The position numbers and the translations under genes are program-made. From NCBI GenBank assembly GCA_030248195.1, contig JASAND010030234.1, positions 62,001-126,000 on the forward strand: DNA of 64,000 nt, given 5' to 3'. The notes below the pieces were generated by a model. The model saw only the letters and a program-made list of their open reading frames with translations. It made no database searches and had not been told where the DNA came from. Each line of letters opens with the position of its first letter. The stretch's first letter is position 1. Positions 8,516 to 23,500 of this stretch are shown in pieces. This DNA comes from Trissonchulus latispiculum. Taxonomy: Eukaryota; Nematoda; Enoplea; Enoplida; Ironidae.

Positions 8516-11500
8516 ATAGGCCCGATTCAAGGCCCGGGCACAACTCTATCGGCAGCCGATAACAGAGAGGTAGCCTGCTGTCACATTTTTATTACTGTGA
8601 AGGGGACGTGGGCAGAACTTCTTGTTTCTGCAGATTCAGCTCAGCAACCATTACCAGAAAACTGTCATGATATACAGCTGAGGACTGCACACACGTTGAC
8701 GAGTACCTTTTAAAAAATTTTTAAACTTGTGATTACCTCGGGTTTTATGGAGGTAGTAATTCGTCCACACTTAGTGCAGACGGTAAGTCCACAGTCACCA
8801 CACGTTTGTCCAGTTATTGAAGTCCCGTCATCGGCATATTCTAGTACTGTAATCTGGCAAAGGGGACATTGATCACGACCAGAGGAAGACATGGTAAGTA
8901 CATTTTCGGCATAGTTGGCAAATTCTGCTTCAATTTCCCTGAAAATGGGATGAGGAATAAAGTGAATGCAATTATTTACCCTGTGTTCATAATAAAATCG
9001 TTACAGTCATAAATATTCTTGCATAATTAGGCTTAACTATACTTTATACAGAGGCATACATGTATCAACAGGACGAAAGAAAAAAACGGCGAACCCTAAA
9101 ATGCTTTCACTAAAAACGATTTTATATTTTTACCACATTTCAGTATTTTCATGAAAATCACGAAATACCGCATTCAGTTGCCGATTTTTAGACACATTTG
9201 AATGCATAAAATCAGGCAATAGATATTCGCTGATTCTCTGGATGATCCCTTTTAAACTTTCGGTAAGATCCCCTATGGGATGGGTATTGTTTCCATACAT
9301 ATATAAATGATTACCTTAGTGTTGTCAGGGCAGGGGGAGTCTATATTGTACAAAGCAGAGAAACCGCATCTATCAGTACTATCAAGAGTGCATAATTGCA
9401 CTATATATTAGAATAAGAGTAAGCCACTAGAGGGCTTCTCTTCACCGCATTGCGTAACGGTGCTCCGCCCACAATACGAGAATGTTCCCCCGTTTGGTGG
9501 GGGGGTCGCTCTGTTCGACAAAGCATACCCACCCCTCTCCGTTTGGTGGGGGTAGTAGAAAAGAGCTCCTCGTTTGGTGGGGGGGGATAGAGTAAAGGAT
9601 TACGGTAGTTTTTGTTCTATTCGAAAATGGGTCCCCATTTGGTTGGGGGGGGTAGCAAAAACAGGTCCCCGTTTGGTTGGGGGTATGCAAAAGGGTTCCC
9701 CGTTTGGGGGGAGTCGCTAACAGCCAGTCAGATTCAGCCAGTCTTTGCCTGTCTTCACGGCCCCCCCAAACTTTTTTCTGCCTACCTCCCCACCAAACGG
9801 GGACCTCTTTTGGTTTTGGTTTTGCTATTCCTGTCGACCCCCCCCTCCAAACGGGGAAACATTCGCGTATTGCAGTTAGAGCACCGTTACGCAATGCCAA
9901 GAAGAGGAGCCTTCTCGTGGCTCACTCTTCTTCTAATATATAATAGAATTATGAACTCTTTCTTGGTGATATACATTTTCTGCGGAGTTCAAAAAGACGC
10001 AACGTTGTTAATTTCACGCAATGGTTGTTGTTTCTTGAAGTTTTTAATACTGAGCCTAAATGTATAGCAACACAGCAAAGCTTTACTAACAGAACAGAAA
10101 CAGTTCATTCTTTCGTGAAATTATGTCATTGATTATGTTAATATTTTTATGAATTGAGTTTACTGTAAAAACTGACAACCATACCTTATTCGTCGTTCCT
10201 CTTCAGCTTCATCCAGCTGCTCACTGGAAATGTCACTGCTGTCATAAACTTGCATACGTGTCGAATCCGTACGTAAATATCCATCAGTTAAGCCATAACC
10301 ATAAATATCTGATTGAGCATTATAATTATCCGTTGCAGAATAATCCGAGCTTGGATAGGCCGTAATGTTTTCATCTTCGCGGAAAAAGCTGGTAGACGTC
10401 TCCTGAGCAGTTTCGGACCGAAGGCTAGAACGACGGGAAGACTGGGTGGAAGTAATGGAGGTCAGTTCCGTTTCCATCTGCTGTGCCTTCGAAAACATCT
10501 CTATCAAATGTTGCCGTTCTTCTTCGCTGAAATCGTTTAGGTCCAAGCCCTCCAGTCCGGGCAGATTCAGAGGCGAGGTCGGTTTACTTTTCTCCTCAGC
10601 CTGTCGACTGAAGGGTTCCGGGCTTCTCTCGAACGCTGCATAGGCGGACGACTCCAGGGAAGTACCGAGATCCGAATCGGACGCGGTTTCTGATCTTTCT
10701 CGTCTGAAAAAGCTTTGCGAAGTTTCTACGGTTTCTTCGACTGTTTTAGGCTTCACGGGAGCAAATGCTGCAACGGGTGAGGTCTGTTGTGCATCAGAGA
10801 AAGACGTTAAGGATGGTGAAATGTCTTCCATTTCCGCTTTGAGCATAACAGCTTGAATATGAGCCAATTCTTCCGCCGTCAGTCCTTCGTCGGGTCCAGG
10901 TTTTGGCTCATTCGTTGAGGAGGGGGTGAACTGTTTAGACTGAGAGGGACTTTGGTTTGGAAGGGATGCGTAGCTGGCACTATGTGAAATGTTTGTATTT
11001 TCGGCATCAGCTTGAGCCTTAAGCATAACTGCATTTATATGCGCTAATTCTTCCTCGCTGAGATCGGCATTTTGAACGGGTGGAGGGACGACTGGGCTCG
11101 GCAAGTGGGAGGAAGCACCGGCCGGTGAAGGCATTGATTCGTAGCTAGATGTCCTCGAAACTTGCGTGTTTGCCACGTCCAGGTGTGCCTTATTCATCAC
11201 GGCTTCTATTTGGGCTCTTTCCTCTTCGCTTAGTCCACTCAAATCGGGCAGTTCCTGAACGTCCATTGGCCCCTCAGAGGCCATCGAATAGGAAGATCGC
11301 CGACTTGAGGCTGCTGAAGAAGCGGCAGATGAAACCCCCTTAATAAAGGTATCACCTTGGCTTTTCAATGATTTGGAAATTCCGCCTAAATTAATTTTAA
11401 GCCCCAGCATATTGCTTCCCGCCGGCGTTGTCTTCTGCTTTAACTTGGCTGATTTGGGAGTGAGATACTGCGCTTGGTTAACAGAAGGATCTAGGCTTTG

Positions 11501-14500
11501 TCGTGAAACACCAGCGACAGTCTGATGAACCCATGTGTCACTGCCAGTTTGCTTTTCTAAGTCCACATTAGCATTATTTTGAAGGAAATCAAATTGTTGC
11601 TCCTGGGCTTCTTCTTTCCTGATGCCTAAAACAGATGAGCACGGATCTAGCCGTGGCTGTATATCAGCACTATTAGCAGGTTCCAACTCAGGCAGAACGC
11701 TAGCTCTTTCATTAAAAGCCTGTTCTTGCGGAACAGAGACAACATAGTCAGAAGCAAAAGCAGAAGCCTTGACACCGTTAGATTGGGAATAATTAAGGTG
11801 CCTACTTTCTGGCAGTGCAGAAATGTCAGACACTTCGTACATAAAAACGTCTTGTTCGTCTTCATTCTTTTGAAAATCATTTCCAGATTCTGTTGATTCG
11901 GTAAAAAAGACAGCATCACGCAGAAATGGATTAATTCGCATAGGAGACAGTAGAGGCTGGAAGTCTTCTGTTATTGTTAAGGCTGACGTTTCAGTAGATA
12001 GGCTACTTAAGCTAGGTTGTACCATTGTTGTGCTTTCCAGGTTCAGCTCTGGTAGGTCACAGAGAAAGGGATTTGTGGCAATGTCATTATAAGAGCCCTT
12101 GTAATACGGAGGTTGCTCACTTTTAGCAGGAGCAGAATCAACCTGAGAATGTAGACCTTCAGTGCCTGTCCAGGTTAAAAGACTATGGCTCTGCGATTGC
12201 TGCCGTGAAATAGGTTCACCCGTTAAGCCTATGCTTTTGTTCCCTATGTTAGCACTAATGCCTGGCTGTGAAGAATCAATACCGGCGGTTTCTCTATCCA
12301 TCTTAATTGTTCCCTTTGACACATTGTAGCTTCTTTCCTCAAGCTCCTCTCGTTTTTCTAGCCTTCCTTCCTGAACCATTTCTTCACTTGAAACCCCTAC
12401 AGCTTCAATCATGTGACTGTCTATTGAATTTGAAATAAGTAGCCTGGGTGTACTATTGTGTGTCTCACCTGGGCTCGGAAGTTCAAGTTGTTCTGTCAAG
12501 TTTTGACTTGAAGCATAGAGAGAACTGGGAATCAAGCCTATCATGCTTGGACTTTGAACTGGTTGCAGCTGCGAGAAGGGTAGGTCAGTACTAGGGGTAA
12601 CCAACAAGACGTTAGCATCTGGTTGGGATAGAATCTGTTCCCCACTTTCCGCTTCTGCTCGCAGCATTACCGCTCTGATTTTTTCCTTTTCCTCTTCTGT
12701 AAGCATATCCCAACCATCTCCATCAGACTCGCCAAGTGCGGGCTTTACCTCGGCCTGTGCCGATGGTTGAGTTGATTTTGGTGGAAGTCTTGCAACGTCG
12801 TCACTCCAGTCTTCTTCTGAGGACGCACTGCCAGCTCTAGATGGTACCCTGGAGGAAAAGTCGTCACTTACATAGGCAGCCAAAACATTTTTCAGGAGTC
12901 GTTGTTGCTGCACCACTGCCTCAATTGCCGGGCTGGTTACCTCTGGACAATTTTCAGATTGAGTAGGAATGGAAAAATGCAAATCTAAAGAACCTGTGTA
13001 GGCTAGTTCAGGTTTCATCAAATAATAAGTGCACGTTTCCGATATTTCGGTGAATACCGTTTCCTGTGCAGGTGACCTGTGGGCTGTTATGGTGGTAGAG
13101 ACTGTTCCAGGCTGCGCACCAGACTCTCTTCGATCAACCTCCATGACTTTTCGCAGATGTGAAATTTCTTCTTCAGTCAATCCAGTCAAATCCAAGTGAG
13201 ACAATAGGTCATCTCCAGCATTTTCATCCAACCTGTACTCAAGAGTTATTTGCCGAAAAGGACATGGACAACCAGAAACAGCTGGTCCATTTCCGTTTAA
13301 TTTCAACGGTAGTAGAGTTGCCAGATTGCACCAAGCCATGACATCATCCCATACAGTGGTAACAGTCCCCACCCATAGTGTTGTGCTTTCGCAATGTGAC
13401 GACACCTCCTGCTGAAACTGAAAACTTAGAAAGACGTTTTCTTGGTTGTTTATGACCGCTTCATTAACAGTTCCTTTAGACTCTGGAAATTTATTGCATT
13501 GTAGCTTGCAACAGCAACAGACGCATGCCGAATGCGAAAACGTTGCACTGCAGCTCTCTGCTGCCGCCGGAGCGAAAAATGGCATATTTTCAACATTTGT
13601 AGATCTTATGTTTAGGGCTAAGCTATCTGATATAGCCATTGGTAACCCTGGTGCTATTGATTCACTTCTAGATGACCGTATACGATCAAGCTTATAATAG
13701 AAAAAACCCAATGTAAAGCTGGAATGTCTAAGAGATACAATGGCATTACAACTGGCTTCCAACTTGGTAACGACTTCATTAATCCCAATATCTTCATAAA
13801 CTAATCCAACAGCGTCACACTCTTCAGCAACGCGCATAACCATTATCAGATGATCAATTTCGCTCTGAGTAAATCCTGAAAGATCTAAGCCTTGCATACC
13901 ACTAGGAACCGCAGTATTTGATTGCCGCTGCAAGGTTAAAGATATGCAAACGCAAAGTAGCGGCGTAAAAGGGTATATTGCAATTATTCCCACGACTAAG
14001 TTCGGAAGGACAAAAGTTGGACAATGCCCCACATTTTCGCAAATTGAAATCTCAGTAGGGCATACGTCACTACCTGTATCAGTATAGCTAATTGGTCGTA
14101 CAGCTAACAATGCATCACTTTGTACTCCTACAGCTACACCAGAGGTCATCGGTTGAAAGACATTTCTGCATGTAAGGCTATAAGATTCTGGCGTCACTAA
14201 GTGCAGTTGGGCGACGCAGTTTTCTGCAGGTTGCCGCTCACAACTAAATAACGCATTAACATCAGTATCTTCATAAAAACCAGATGAATATTCAAATCCT
14301 TCTGCAGCAGACATAACATTGACAAGGTGTTCGATTTCTTCCTGCGTCAAGACAGACAGGTCCATCCCTTGCAGCATCGGAGGAATACTTTCATTCTGTA
14401 ACTCAGTCGTGCACGTCACCAAACAGAATTCTCGACAGTTCACTTGAATTTGAGCAAGAGTACTGTCATTAGACTGCTCGCAACAAAAGGTCCCTGCCAC

Positions 14501-17500
14501 GTCAGCGTCTTCATGGCAGGTAAAGTCGGTTTGCTCAACGGCAGACATGACAGAAATAAGATGGTCGATTTCTTCCTGGGTCAAACCCGAGAGATCTATT
14601 CCTTGCAGCGTCGGATGTATACTTGCAGACTGTAGCTGAGTCGTGCATGACAGAAAACATTGTCCTAAGCTAGTCGAATACATGTAGGCTTCAGCACCTT
14701 TGGTAGACTGCTCGCTGGCAAACGTTGCTGTGACGTCACAGTCTTCATAGCTGGTGGATGCAGTTTGTTCTGCAGCAGACATTACAGAAAGGAGATGGTT
14801 GATTTCATCCTGAGTCAAACCCGATAGGTCTATTCCCTGCAGCATCGGATGTATACTTGCTGGTTGTGGCTGTGTTGTACAGAACAGCGAGCAGGATTCT
14901 AGACAGTCCACTTCAATTTGGGCAACAGCATGTTCACTGGACTGCTCGCAACCAAACGTTGCTGCGACGTCAGCGTCTTCATAGCTGGTTGTGGCAGTTT
15001 GTTCTGCAGCATACATTACAGAAAGGAGATGGTTGATTTCATCCTGAGTCAAACCCGAGAGGTCTATTCCCTGCAGCATCGGATGAATACTTGCAGGCTG
15101 TGGCTCAGTCGGGCACGACAGAAAACATTGTCCTAAGCTAGTCGAATACATGTAGGCTTCAGCACCTTCGCTAGACTGCTCGCAACCAAACGTGGCTGTG
15201 ACGTCAGTGTCTTCATAGCTAGTAGAGGCGGTTTGTTCTGCGGCATTTATTACGGAAAGGAGATGGTTTATTTCTTCCTGCGTCAAGCCAGATAGGTCCA
15301 TCCCTCGCACCATGGGATGAATACTTGCTGGCTGTATCGTACACGACAGCGAGCAAGAGTCTAGACAGTCTTCCTGAATTCGTGCAAAAGCACCTTCATC
15401 GGATTGCTTACAACATATCCTTGCAGCGACGTCAGTGTCCTCATAACTGGTGGAGGTTGCTTGTTCTGCGGCAAACATTACAGTAAGGAGATGGTCGATT
15501 TCCTCCTGCGTCAAACCCGAGACGTCTATTCCCTGTAGCATCGGATGTATACTTGCTGGCTGTGGCTGTGTTGTGCACAACAACGAGCAGGATTCTAGGC
15601 AGTCCACTTCAATTTGGGCAACAGCACCTTCGTCGGACTGCTCGCAACCAAACCTCGCTGTGACGTCACAGTCTTCATAGCTGGTGGAGGCAGTTTGTTC
15701 TGCAGCAGACATTACACAAATCAGATGAGCTATTTCTTCCTGCGTCAAACCCGAGACGTCTATTCCCTGCAGCATCGGATGTATACTTGCTGGCTGTGAC
15801 TGTGTTGTACAGAACAGCGAGCAGGATTCTAGGCAGTCCACTTCAATTCGGGCAATAGCACGTTCGCAGGACTGCTCGCAACCAAACGTTGCTGTGACGT
15901 CAGCGTCTGCACAGCTGGTAGAGTTTGCTTGTTCGGCGGCAGACATTACAAAGAAGAGATGGTCGATGTCTTCCTGGGTCAATCCCGTTAGGTCTATTCC
16001 ATGCAGCAACGGATGTGGCTGTAGCTGGGTCACGCATGACAGAAAACAATACTCTAAACTAGTCGAATACATTTTGGCTTCAGCACCTTCGCTAGACTGC
16101 TCGCTGCCAAACGTTGCTGCGACGTCAGCGTCTTCATAGCTGGTTGTGGCAGTTTGTTCTGCAGCAGACATTACAGAAAGGAGATGGTTGATTTCATCCT
16201 GAGTCAAACCCGAGAGGTCTATTCCCTGCAGCATCGGATGTATACTTGCTGGCCGTGGCTGTGTTGTACAGAACAGTGAGCAGGATTCTAGACAGTCCAC
16301 TTCAATCTGGGCAACAGCATGTTCACTGGACTGCTCGCAACCAAACGTTGCTGCGACGTCAGCGTCTTCATAGCTGGTTGTGGCAGTTTGTTCTGCAGCA
16401 GACATTACAGAAAGGAGATGGTTGATTTCATCCTGAGTCAAACCCGAGAGGTCTATTCCCTGCAGCATCGGAAGTATACTTGCTGGTTGTGGCTCAGTCG
16501 GGCACGACAGAAAACATTGTTCTAAGCTAGTCGAATACATGTAGGCTTCAGCACCTTCGGTAGACTGCTCGCTGCCAAACGTTGCTGTGACGTCAATGTC
16601 TTCATAGCTGGTGGTCGCTGCTTGCTCTGCGGCAGACATTACAGAAAGCAGATGAGCTATTTCATCCTGCGTCAAACCCGAGACGTCTATTCCCTGCAGC
16701 ATCGGATGTATACTTGCTGGCTGTGACTGTGTTGTACAGAACAGCGAGCAGGATTCTAGGCAGTCCACTTCAATTCGGGCAATAGCACGTTCGCTGGACT
16801 GCTCGCAACCAAACGTTGCTGCGACGTCAGCGTCTGCACAGCTGGTAGAGTTTGCTTGTTCGGCGGCAGACATTACAAAGAAGAGATGGTCGATGTCTTC
16901 CTGGGTCAATCCCGTTAGGTCTATTCCATGCAGCAACGGATGAGGCTGTAGCTGGGTCACGCATGACAGAAAACAATACTCTAAACTAGTCGAATACATT
17001 TTGGCTTCAGCACCTTCGCTAGACTGCTCGCTGCCAAACGTTGCTGTGACGTCACAGTCTTCATAGCTGGTGGATTCAGTTTGTTCTGCAGCAGACATTA
17101 CAGAAAGGAGATGGTTGATTTCATCCTGAGTCAAACCCGAGAGGTCTATTCCCTGCAGCATCGGATGTATACTTTCTGGCCGTGGCTGTGTTGTACAGAA
17201 CAGCGAGCAGGATTCTAGACAGTCCACTTCAATCTGGGCAACAGCATGTTCACTGGACTGCTCGCAACCAAACGTTGCTGCGACGTCAGCGTCTTCATAG
17301 CTGGTTGTGGCAGTTTGTTCTGCAGCAGACATTACAGAAAGAAGATGGTTGATTTCATCCTGAGTCAAACCCGAGAGGTCTATTTCCTGCAGCATCGGAT
17401 GAATACTTGCAGGCTGTGGCTCAGCCGGGCACGACAGAAAACATTGTTCTAAGCTAGTCGAATACATGTAGGCTTCAGCACCTTCGGTAGACTGCTCGCT

Positions 17501-20500
17501 GCCAAACGTTGCTGTGACGTCAATGTCTTCATAGCTGGTGGAAGCTGTCTGTTCTGCGGCAGACATTACAGAAAGGAGGTGGTTGATTTCTTCTTGCGTC
17601 AAGCCCGAGACGTCTATTCCCTGCAGCATCGGATGTATACTTGCTGGTTGTGGCTCAGTCGGGCACGACAGAAAACATTGTTCTAAGCTAGTCGAATACA
17701 TGTAGGCTTCAGCACCTTCGGTAGACTGCTCGCTGCCAAACGTTGCTGTGACGTCAATGTCTTCATAGCTGGTGGTCGCTGCTTGCTCTGCGGCAGACAT
17801 TACAGAAAGCAGATGAGCTATTTCATCCTGCGTCAAACCCGAGACGTCTATTCCCTGCAGCATCGGATGTATACTTGCTGGCTGTGGCTGTGTTGTACAG
17901 AACAGCGAGCAGGATTCTAAGCAGTCAACTTCAATTCGGGCAATAGCACGTTCGCTGGACTGCTCGCAACCAAACGTTGCTGCGACGTCAGCGTCTGCAC
18001 AGCTGGTGGAGTTTGCTTGTTCGGCGGCAGACATTACAAAGAAGATGTCTTCCTGGGTCAAGCCCGTTAGGTCTATTTCATGCAGCAACTGATGTGGCTG
18101 TAGCTGGGTCACGCATGACAGAAAACAATACTCTAAACTAGTCGAATACATTTTGGCTTCATCACCTTCGCTAGACTGCTCGCAACCAAACGTAGCTGTA
18201 ATATCAGTGTCTTCATGGCTAGTAGAGGCGGTTTGTTCTGAGGCAGTCTCTACGGAAAGACGATGGTTTATATCTTCCTGCATCAAGTCAGATAGGTCCA
18301 TCCCTCGCAGCATCGGATGAATATTTGCAGGAAATTGCTGAGACGTACACGACACCGAGCAAGAGTCTAGACAGACTTCCTGAATTTGAGCAACAGCACC
18401 TTCGTCGCACTGCTCGCAACCAAACGTTGCTGTGACGTCACAGTCTTCATAGCTGGTGGATTCAACTTGTTCTGCAGCAGACATTACAGAAAGGAAATGG
18501 TTGATTTCATCCTGAGTCAAACCCGTGAGGTCTATTCCCTGCAGCATCGGATGTATTTTTGCAGGCTGTAGCTGGGCCGTGCATGACAGAAAACAATACT
18601 TTATGCTAGCCGTAGTCATGTTGGCGACAGCACCTTCGCTACTAAACTGCTCGCAAGCAAAAGCTGCTGTAATGTCAGCGTCTTCATAGCTGATGGAGGT
18701 TGCTTGTTCGGCGGCAGACATTACAAAGAAGAGATGGTCGATGTCTTCCTGGGTCAAGCCCGTTAGGTCTATTCCCTGCAGCATCGGATGTATAATTGAA
18801 GGCTGTACCTGAGTCGTGCATGATAGAAAACAATATTCTAAGCTAACCGCATTCATGTTGGCAACAGCACCTTCACTAGACGGCTCGCAACCAAACGTAG
18901 CTGTAATATCAGTGTCTTCATAGCTAGTAGAGGCGCTTTGTTCTGCGACATTCATTACAGAAATGAGATGGTCTATTTCTTCCTGCGCCAAGCCGGATAG
19001 GTCCATCCCTTGCAGCATAGGATGAATACTTGCAAGCTGCAGCTGAGTCGGGCACGACAGGAAACAGTGTACTAAGCTAGTCGAATGCATGTTGGTTTCA
19101 ACACGTTCGCTGGACTGCTCGCAAGCAAAAGCTGCTGTAATGTCAGTGTCTTCATAGCTGGTGGAGGCACTCTGTTCTGCGGCAGACATTACAGAAAGGA
19201 GATGGCTGATTTCTTCCTGCGTCAAACCCGAGACGTCCATTCCCTGCAGCATCGGATATATACTTGCTGGCTGTGACTGTGTTGTACAGAACAGCGAGCA
19301 GGATTCTAGGCAGTCCACTTCGATTAGGGCAATAGCAGGTTCGCTGGACTGCTCGCAACCAAACGTTGCTGCGACGTCAGCGTCTGCACAGCTGGCAGAG
19401 TTTGCTTGTTCGGCGGCAGACATTACAAAGAAGAGATGGTCGATGTCTTCCTGGGTCAATCCCGTTAAGTCTATTCCATGCAGCAACGGTTGTGGCTGTA
19501 GCTGGGTCACGCATGACAGAAAACAATACTCTAAACTAGTCGAATACATTTTGGCTTCAGCACCTTCGCTAGACTGCTCGCTGCCAAACGTTGCTGTGAC
19601 GTCACAGTCTTCATAGCTGGTGGATTCAGTCTGTTCTGCAGCAGACATTACAGAAAGGAGATGGTTGATTTCATCCTGAGTCAAACCCGAGAGGTCTATT
19701 CCCTGCAGCACCGGATGTATACTTGCTGGCCGTGGCTGTGTTGTACAGAACAGCGAGCAGGATTCTAGAGAGTCCACTTCAATTTGGGCAACAGCATGTT
19801 CACTGGACTGCTCGCAAACAAACGTTGCTGCGACGTCAGCGTCTTCATAGCTGGTTGTGGCAGTTTGTTCTGCAGCAGACATTACAGAAAGCAGATGGTT
19901 GATTTCATCCTGAGTCAATCCCGAGAGGTCTATTTCCTGCAGCATCGGATGAATACTTGCAGGCTGTGTCTCAGTCGGGCACGACAGAAAACATTGTCCT
20001 AAGCTAGTCAAATACATGTAGGCTTCAGCACCTTCGGTAGACTGCTCGCTCCCAAACGATGCTGTGATGTCACAGTCTTCATAGCTAGTGGAAGCAGTCT
20101 GTTCTGCGGCAGACATTACAGAAAGAAGGTGGTTGATTTCTTCTTGCGTCAAGCCCGAGACGTCTATTCCCTGCAGCATCGGATGTATACTTGCTGGTTG
20201 TGGCTCAGTCGGGCACGACAGAAAACATTGTCCTAAGCTAGTCGAATACATGTAGGCTTCAGCACCTTCGGTAGACCGCTCGCTGCCAAACGTTGCTGTG
20301 ATGTCACAGTCTTCATAGCTGGTGGATTCAGTTTGTTCTGCAGCAGACATTACAGAAAGGAGATGGTTGATTTCATCCTGAGTCAAACCCGAGAGGTCTA
20401 TTCCCTGCAGCACCAGATGTATACTTGCTGGCCGTGGCTGTGTTGTACAGAACAGCGAGCAGGATTCTAGAGAGTCCACTTCAATTTGGGCAACAGCATG

Positions 20501-23500
20501 TTCACTGGACTGCTCGCAACCAAACGTTGCTGCGACGTCAGCGTCTTCATAGCTGGTTGTGGCAGTTTGTTCTGCAGCAGACATTACAGAAAGGAGATGG
20601 TTGATTTCATCCTGAGTCAATCCCGAGAGGTCTATTTCCTGCAGCATCGGATGAATACTTGCAGGCTGTGGCTCAGTCGGGCACGACAGAAAACATTGTC
20701 CTAAGCTAGTCAAATACATGTAGGCTTCAGCACCTTCGGTAGACTGCTCGCTGCCAAACGTTGCTGTGACGTCAATGTCTTCATAGCTGGTGGAAGCTGT
20801 CTGTTCTGCGGCAGGCATTACAGAAAGGAGGTGGTTGATTTCTTCTTGCGTCAAGCCCGAGACGTCTATTCCCTGCAGCATCGGATGTATACTTGCTGGT
20901 TGTGGCTCAGTCGGGCTCGACAGAAAACATTGTTCTAAGCTAATCGAATACATGCAGGCTTCAGCACCTTCGGTAGACTGCTCGCTGCCAAACGTTGCTG
21001 TGACGTCAATGTCTTCATAGCTGGTGGTCGCTGCTTGCTCTGCGGCAGACATTACAGAAAGCAGATGAGCTATTTCATCCTGCGTCAAACCCGAGACGTC
21101 TATTCCCTGCAGCATCGGATGTATACTTGCTGGCTGTGGCTGTGTTGTACAGAACAGCGAGCAGGATTCTAAGCAGTCCACTTCAATTCGGGCAATAGCA
21201 CGTTCGCTGGACTGCTCGCAACCAAACGTTGCTGCGACGTCAGCGTCTGCACAGCTGGTGGAGTTTGCTTGTTCGGCGGCAGACATTACAAAGAAGATGT
21301 CTTCCTGGGTCAAGCCCGTTAGGTCTATTTCATGCAGCAACTGATGTGGCTGTAGCTGGGTCACGCATGACAGAAAACAATACTCTGAACTAGTCGAATA
21401 CATTTTGGCTTCATCACCTTCGCTAGACTGCTCGCAACCAAACGTAGCTGTAATATCAGTGTCTTCATGGCTAGTAGAGGCGGTTTGTTCTGCGGCAGTC
21501 TCTACGGAAAGACGATGGTTTATATCTTCCTGCGTCAAGTCAGATAGGTCCATCCCTCGCAGCATCGGATGAATATTTGCAGGAAATTGCTGAGACGTAC
21601 ACGACACCGAGCAAGAGTCTAGACAGACTTCCTGAATTTGAGCAACAGCACCTTCGTCGCACTGCTCGCAACCAAACGTTGCTGTGACGTCACAGTCTTC
21701 ATAGCTGGTGGATTCAGCTTGTTCTGCAGCAGACATTACAGAAAGGAAGTGGTTGATTTCATCCTGAGTCAAACCCGTGAGGTCTATTCCCTGCAGCATC
21801 GGATGTATTTTTGCAGGCTGTAGCTGGGCCGTGCATGACAGAAAACAATACTCTATGCTACCCGTAGTCATGTTGGCGACAGCACCTTCGCTACTAAACT
21901 GCTCGCAAGCAAAAGCTGCTGTAATGTCAGCGTCTTCATAGCTGATGGAGGTTGCTTGTTCGGCGGCAGACATTACAAAGAAGAGATGGTCGATGTCTTC
22001 CTGGGTCAAGCCCGTTAGGTCTATTCCCTGCAGCATCGGATGTATAATTGAAGGCTGTACCTGAGTCGTGCATGATAGAAAACAATACTCTAAGCTAACC
22101 GCATTCATGTTGGCAACAGCACCTTCACTAGACGGCTCACAACCAAACGTAGCTGTAATATCAGTGTCTTCATAGCTAGTAGAGGCGCTTTGTTCTGCGA
22201 CATTCATTACAGAAATGAGATGGTCTATTTCTTCCTGCGCCAAGCCGGATAGGTCCATCCCTTGCAGCATAGGATGAATACTTGCAAGCTGCAGCTGAGT
22301 CGGGCACGACAGGAAACAGTGTACTAAGCTAGTCGAATGCATGTTGGTTTCAACACGTTCGCTGGACTGCTCGCAAACGAAAGCTGCTGTAATGTCAGTG
22401 TCTTCATAGCTGGTGGAGGCACTCTGTTCTGCGGCAGACATTACAGAAAGGAGATGGCTGATTTCTTCCTGAGTCAAACCCGAGAGGTCTATTCCCTTCA
22501 GCATCGGATGTATACTTGCAGGCTGTAGCTGGGCCGTGCATGACAGAAAACAATACTCTAAGCTATCAGTGTTCATGTTGGCGACAGCACCTTTGGTAGA
22601 CTGCTCGCATCTAAACGTTGCTGCGACGTCAGCGTCTTCATAGCTGGTGGAGGCTGCATGCTCTGGGGCAGATGTTACAGTAAGGAGATGGTCGGTCTCT
22701 TCCTGGGGTAACTCCGAGAGGTCTGTTCCTTGCTGCGTCGGATTTGTGCTTGCAGTTAGGAGATTAGTTGTGCACAACGGCGAGCAGGATTCTAGGCAAT
22801 CCACAACAATTTGGGCAGCAGCAAGTTCGCTGGACTGCTCACAAGCAAAAGCAGCTGTAATGTCAGTGTCTTCATAGCTGGTGGAGGCAGTCTGTTCTGC
22901 GACAGACATTACAGAAAGGTGATGTTTGATTTCTGCCTGACTCAAATCGGAGAGGTCTATACCCTGCAGCATCGGATGTATACTTGCTGGCTGTAGCTGA
23001 GTCGTGCATGACAGAAAACAATACTCTATGCTAGCCGTAGTCATGTTGGCGACGGCACCTTCGCTAGACTGCTCGCAAGCAAAAGCTGCTGTAATGTCAG
23101 CGTCTTCATATCTGATGGCGGTTGCTTGTTCGGCGGCAGTCATTACAAAGAAGAGATGGTCGATGTCTTCCTGGGTCAAGCCCGTTAGGTCTATTCCCTG
23201 CAGCATCGGGTGTATAATAGAAGGCTGTACCTGTGTCGTGCATGATAGAAAACAACACTCTAAGCTAGCCGCATTCATGTTGGCAACAGCACCTTCACCA
23301 GACGGCTCACAACCAAACGTAGCTGTAATATCAGTGTCTTCATAGCTGGTGGAGGCACTCTGTTCTGCGGCAGACATTACAGAAAGGAGATGGCTGATTT
23401 CTTCCTGCGTCAAGCCCGAGACGTCTATTCCCTGCAGCATCGGATGTATACTTGCTGGCTGTATTTGAATTGTACACGACAGAAAACAATACTCTAAGCT

